Shown piece after piece: positions 62,101 to 64,000 of a DNA stretch of 64,000 nt (positions within the stretch are counted from its first letter, which is position 1; the number at the start of each line of letters is the position of its first letter). The DNA lies in NCBI RefSeq assembly GCF_026151205.1, contig NC_087073.1:16759837-16823836 (forward strand), read 5' to 3'. Source of the DNA: Bolinopsis microptera. Its lineage: Eukaryota > Ctenophora > Tentaculata > Lobata > Bolinopsidae. Both the position numbers and the translations under genes were made by a program. The notes under the pieces were generated by a model that was not told where the DNA came from, did no database searches, and saw nothing but the letters and a program-made list of their open reading frames with translations.

Positions 62101-64000
62101 CACAGTTGAGGCAAAAAAATGTGGGTGGCGGTGGAGCGACTGCAGGAATAATGGGAGGTGGTGGAGCGACGCCGGGAACGATGGGAAGAGGAGGTGGGGG
62201 CGGAGGGCCAACTCCAAAGGGCTGAAGACATCCTGGAGGACGGAGCTCACAGAAAAATTGGTGGACCCGGCCATATTATCGAGATCGATGAATCGAAATT
62301 TGGAAAGAAAAAATACAACCGAGGAAGAAGAGTTGTTGGTAAATGGATACTTGGGGGATTTTGTAGGACTACAGACGAGTGTTTTCTAGTGGAATGTCGT
62401 AACAACCGGAGGGACCACCACACTCTCCTTCGCTTGATAAAGCTTTACGTTGCCCCAGGGACCACCATCTTGACTGACAAGTGGAAAGGACTAAAGGATA
62501 CCGTGCTCTTCCACGGCATGGATTTGTACATCTAGTGGTCAACAATTCGAGAGGCTTCGTTGACCCCTTAACTGGCGTCCACACGAACACGTGTGAAGAC
62601 TGAAGGGATGTGGTTTTACGCAAAGAAACACATGCTCCGTGGCCATGGAAGGACCAGGGCAGACTCTGAAGCCCTAGAGATAGCCCTCTGTGAGTTCATG
62701 TGGAGAAAGCGTCGTAACCTCACCCGATCGGACGCATCTGTCAGAAGAGCTTTCAATAGCGAAATCCCTAAGCTTATGAGAAGAGTATTATCCTGAATAG
62801 TTGAATGTATAAATTTATTAATGTATTCAGGAATTAGGTTAATTTTAATTAAGTTAAAAATTACGTATACATTGTTACTTATTAATACACCAGAAGATTG
62901 TTTACCTTAGTCATTTTTGTCCCAAATGTGCCCCAGTTGGTCCCCAACTGTATTTGCCCCAAGTGTGCCCCAAGTAACTTTTTGCCCCAAATATGCCCCA
63001 GGAAATACAATTTTGTGCCCCAAATGTGCCCCAAGTGTGCCTAGCTAGATTACCAAATTGCCGAGAGTTGTTGCTTAGCAGATGGCATACTGTACCATAC
63101 TGTTCGAGGATTCCGTCGCCAAAATTTGAAAATTCGGTTTTTAGGGGCCACAACCAATCAACATTGAATTGCTTATACTCGTCACTCGTGTTTGCGAACA
63201 TGCTAGAAAATTCAGTGTAACATAATATTGCAATAGGTAATTAAATCCGGAATTTGATCTGAAAAGATGGCGCCAAACGGATTTAAAATGACGAAGTTAT
63301 CAAGCAATTTGTTTATATCGTTAACAAAATTGATTGGGTAATCATGTGATTGCATGCTACGACACCGTAATTGGGCTCTCTGTACGATTCCCATAGTGCC
63401 AACCCAATCACCTTATCACACCTAATGAATAACCTCCTTATGTTTCATATCTCGTTCATCTGAGAAGTAAAGCTAGAACTCTCATTTTTTCAGGACAAAC
63501 GTAATTTAAATGGCCAAACACAATTCAATAAAATTTGGCTTGATCCGACTATCCAAACTATAAAATAATTGCGAAAATGAACCTTCATTTGAAAAAAATG
63601 AACACGAATATTTTCGATTTGACAAATTCCTCGAACCAGTAATGGTAGTAAGTCGTACCGGAAAGAATTATTTCAATTGGGCACTCAGTGACTGAACTAT
63701 TAATGCCAACGTATGGGTACTGACTTTTGGCCCCCTCCCATGTAATAACATTAGATCACAGTCAACGTTCCATATTATATCATGATGTAAGCGATCTACG
63801 TAACTAACTCCACGTTGCGTTAATTCTGGCCCACCCTGCACAGATAACACGCCCCCATAACACGTGACTCCCACCTGACGATGGTATCAGCTTCGCTGGA
63901 GGAACCATGTCTGTCTGCTCCCAGAGAGATACCAAGAGGAGCAAGAAACTCTCCTAACTCCGAGTCTTGAGGTCTGGTTCTTTTGTTACTGCTTGCTATA
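41200..64000 (-). CDS. FANCD2: FANCD2, partial at N-terminus, 12-13 exons
   Basis: FANCD2 pairs with FANCI, is monoubiquitinated by the FA core complex and clamps DNA at interstrand crosslinks. Exons in frame are 63875 to beyond 64000, 61175-61258, 60404-60549, 59647-59765, 58780-58936, 58419-58572, 54394-54625, 51335-51468, 44543-44744, 44049-44417, 41743-43809 and 41420-41534. A last exon 41200-41228 follows, or else read-through stops at 41400. That gives about 1,300 residues versus 1,451 in human. Family blocks include IAALIVSQLRWM, GLPEILSD, AQQEVIGSLISHIGSG, the FIRELDI segment, WVGNLKQRNLKGEEI and an acidic tail. The Lys at 44340-44342 in IITRKYLS aligns with the ubiquitination site of human FANCD2 (VIRKQLSS, Lys561). 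The first exon or exons lie off the right edge. MATE is nested on the other strand. Confidence 0.93.
41743..43809 (-). CDS. FANCD2: FANCD2 large exon (689 codons)
   Basis: This single 2,067-base exon encodes the C-terminal helical half of FANCD2, flanked by a CTTCAG acceptor and a GTTAGT donor. It contains HISINLWHCV near the start, the FIRELDIRTM region, an insert rich in Ser, Asp and Gln, the FSWSGFAN segment, and TSTRFLHHVTCHSKSSKD leading to LKGEEIVSQ. Human FANCD2 has many introns across this region. Either introns were lost here or this lineage never gained them. The long plus-strand open frames over it are shadows of this exon. Confidence 0.93.
45326..45370. repeat. 9-bp tandem repeat (CATCACGGA)
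   Basis: Five copies lie head to tail in a FANCD2 intron. The first differs by one base (CCTCACGGA). Confidence 0.9.
45566..45648. repeat. 7-bp tandem repeat (CAGTACA)
   Basis: About eleven heptamer copies lie in a FANCD2 intron. The terminal copies on both sides carry G in place of A (CAGTGCA). Confidence 0.92.
45763..45848. repeat. 43-bp tandem duplication
   Basis: Two identical adjacent copies beginning TTTCCGTGATTCTTATACAG lie in a FANCD2 intron. Identity implies a recent duplication. Confidence 0.92.
47211..47731. mobile_element. Fold-back element bounded by poly-G and poly-C
   Basis: A 24-G run followed by CAACCTTATTAAAGTATATT opens the unit. ACTTTAATATGGTTG followed by 18 C closes it. 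Inside, ATTAAAGTATATTAAAATGTAGG alternates with its complement (near 47240, 47290, 47365, 47415, 47635 and 47685), linked by TTTTGACCCGGG. ATTATT directly abuts both outer ends, a possible 6-bp target duplication, although the flank is low-complexity. No coding sequence is present. The same end design appears at 35960-36103. Confidence 0.75.
48200..48615. repeat. MATE 5' flank duplicate, copy A
   Basis: This segment runs from TAATATCCACGAACTCTCAG to AATTATCCCCGTTTCAATTA just before the MATE start codon. It is similar over about 400 bp to 49217-49397 plus 50519-50737. Copy A should contain the MATE promoter or 5' UTR. It may be a duplicated promoter region or two copies of one interspersed repeat. 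Confidence 0.8.
48638..53351 (+). CDS. MATE-family multidrug/toxin extrusion transporter, 2 exons, one frame break
   Basis: MATE proteins are 12-helix antiporters that export organic cations using proton or sodium gradients. Exon 1 (48638-48955) encodes 106 Ser-, Lys- and Arg-rich residues with no membrane segment, which is unusual for the family. Exon 2 (51910-53351) encodes the membrane part: helices in IPVWLYMFSTYTLGTTGV, MVFCFMIGFTSVFDIYG, and a second half with SFPAAVATSYTSAITVGNAL, the typical MATE VGNALG-type block. The reading frame changes by one base between about 52570 and 52585 (end of helix 6, SVLL, to RRRVEWNFEK). This means a lost base, a sequence error or a very short intron. 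The joint of exon 1 to exon 2 is phase 0 with good signals but rests on position and phase only. Which MATE subfamily it belongs to is unclear. Confidence 0.78.
49398..50518 (-). mobile_element. 1,121-bp insertion with 13-bp target duplication
   Basis: TAATAAATAAGAC at 49385-49397 is repeated exactly at 50519-50531, and the empty site is preserved in copy A. Read on the minus strand the insert ends in an A-rich tail (CAATCAAAAGAAGAA). A 13-bp duplication plus such a tail fits LINE-mediated retroposition. The interior is mostly a higher-order tandem array. No clear open frame is seen; minus-strand text near 49400-49500 reads like the 3' end of a coding region but is too short to assign. Confidence 0.75.
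49690..50310. repeat. Higher-order minisatellite
   Basis: Subrepeats of about 40-45 bp (TTACACGAGACGTGGTAGCC then TGTGAGCGTGTTA) alternate with a longer block (CTCCTCTATCGTTGTTTT, GTGTCCGATCCAAAACCAAA). The compound unit recurs at about 49690, 49885, 49995 and 50230. It sits inside the 49398-50518 insertion. Confidence 0.85.
53953..54064. repeat. Small inverted-repeat unit, 12-bp ends
   Basis: CGGACCGAAAAA at the left and TTTTTCGGTCCG at the right enclose about 90 bp of AT-rich sequence in a FANCD2 intron. It is possibly a miniature element; no target duplication is clear. Confidence 0.5.
54185..54302. repeat. Clustered GCGATTTGTCGCG motif
   Basis: The motif or close variants (GCAATTTGTCGCG, GCGATTTGTCTCG, GCGATTTGTCGCG) occur three times at irregular spacing in about 120 bp next to a FANCD2 exon, followed by related GCGATT sequences. 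Confidence 0.6.
54887..54934. repeat. Short hairpin, 21-bp arms, one mismatch
   Basis: Arms 54887-54907 and 54914-54934 are inverted copies (AACCATATTACATTGGGATTG), with a six-base loop, in a FANCD2 intron. Confidence 0.88.
55094..56314. mobile_element. TTAA-flanked fold-back element, 1,221 bp
   Basis: GGGGAGATACACCAAAAACG opens the unit and its complement closes it, with TTAA at 55090-55093 and 56315-56318. TTAA duplication is the mark of piggyBac and Kolobok transposases; the GG start fits Kolobok better than piggyBac's CC start, but this is tentative. The outer arms run about 360 bp, and an inner inverted pair (about 55480-55565 and 55688-55800, containing TTGGTAAGACGAATC) brings the pairing close to the middle. 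No transposase frame is present. It lies in a FANCD2 intron. Confidence 0.87.
56726..58074. mobile_element. GC-rich fold-back built of GCGCTGGATAGCGACAACTA repeats
   Basis: Inverted arms of roughly 470 bp (about 56726-57200 and 57630-58073) begin GGTTCTTTTGCGATAGTC. They consist largely of about 20-bp units with core TAGCGCTGG and GCGACAACTA, many containing the palindrome AGCGCT. ACAGCGC lies just outside both ends (56719-56725 and 58075-58081, the right one after an extra C), a possible target duplication. The centre is unique and carries telomere-like GGGTTA repeats. No protein frame is present. The superfamily is unassigned. Confidence 0.8.
57427..57512 (+). repeat. Interstitial telomere-like TTAGGG repeats
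   Basis: Several TTAGGG units occur, three nearly contiguous near 57468-57488 and others near 57424 and 57504, in the centre of the 56726-58074 fold-back. The array is degenerate and too short to be a telomere. Confidence 0.75.
61882..61927. repeat. Short perfect hairpin, 19-bp arms
   Basis: CTGTATTATTACATTGATT at 61882-61900 and its complement at 61909-61927 flank an eight-base loop. The right arm overlaps the TACAG that starts the element at 61925. Confidence 0.88.
61995..63062 (+). mobile_element. Merlin (IS1595/ISXO2-type) DNA transposon
   Basis: The ends GGCAATTTGGTAATCTAGCT are exact inverted copies. The 8-bp target duplication GAGAGTTG is perfect (61987-61994 and 63063-63070), as expected for Merlin. 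The inverted repeats run about 140 bp and contain degenerate TTGGGGCACA units. The transposase remnant lies at 62158-62796. At 1,068 bp it is slightly short for an autonomous copy. Confidence 0.93.
62158..62796 (+). pseudogene. Merlin transposase, broken
   Basis: The DDE transposase of the IS1595/Merlin group is recognisable by HIIEIDESKFGKKKYNRGRR with the first Asp, then GKWILGGF, then ILTDKWKGL with the second Asp, then GFVDPLTGVHTNT leading to EGMWFYAKKH with the Glu, and CEFMWRKRR near the end. The parts lie in three frames: 62158-62535, about 62522-62606 and 62593-62796, so at least two frame changes have occurred. The N-terminal zinc-ribbon region normally preceding it is missing and replaced by Gly/Arg-type low-complexity sequence. 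The copy cannot encode an active enzyme, though all three catalytic residues survive. Confidence 0.9.

Larger units (their letters stand above)
61925..63742. mobile_element. Tc1/mariner-like inverted-repeat element, host of a Merlin insertion
   Basis: The left end CAGGGGGGCCAAAAGTATGT and the inverted right end CATGGGAGGGGGCCAAAAGT share GGGGGCCAAAAGT followed by GTACCCATACGTTG. TA flanks both ends (61923-61924 and 63743-63744). Without the Merlin insertion it is about 740 bp with no recognisable transposase. It lies in a FANCD2 intron. Confidence 0.75.

Overview
The window is animal nuclear DNA: AT-rich, with spliced genes whose coding sequence lies in many small exons with GT-AG junctions, kilobase-scale introns, and many DNA-transposon and fold-back repeats. 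Five protein genes could be assembled from exons, phases and family similarity recalled from memory (no search was run). They are trichoplein (TCHP, minus, 716-6441, continuing left), a Musashi RNA-binding protein (plus, 10874-28684, complete, 397 residues), a single-pass receptor kinase with a cysteine-rich ectodomain (minus, 33496-40587, complete, 757 residues), FANCD2 of the Fanconi anaemia pathway (minus, about 41200 to beyond 64000, first exon or exons off the right edge) and a MATE-family multidrug/toxin extrusion transporter (plus, 48638-53351). The gene set says metazoan. The phylum is not fixed by anything I can see; the kinase type would suit an early-branching or other aquatic invertebrate, but that is weak.

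Layout. 1-6441: TCHP, with a 5'-truncated CR1/L2-like LINE in one intron. 6442-10873: TCHP/Musashi divergent spacer holding a TA-flanked inverted-repeat element with extra internal copies of its ends. 10874-28684: Musashi, with large introns 1 and 2 carrying long CT microsatellites, minisatellites, a dispersed repeat pair and a fold-back of two 1,208-bp arms. 28685-33495: Musashi 3' region and a cluster of GC-rich palindromes, convergent with the kinase. 33496-40587: kinase. 41200-64000: FANCD2, whose introns hold the MATE gene on the opposite strand and several nested or fold-back DNA elements.

The clearest architectural surprise is that MATE and FANCD2 are interleaved: one FANCD2 exon (51335-51468, minus) lies inside the MATE intron while both MATE exons lie inside FANCD2 introns. 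The second theme is the number and variety of inverted repeats: three large fold-backs of 1.2-3.1 kb, two elements bounded by poly-G and poly-C runs, and at least six unrelated short near-perfect hairpins. One hairpin is absent from a sister copy of the same sequence, so it arose in place.

The genes are not an operon and share no obvious pathway. FANCD2 acts in interstrand crosslink repair, TCHP in centriole/cilium and keratin biology, Musashi in mRNA translation control, MATE in cation/drug export, and the kinase in signalling from an unknown ligand.
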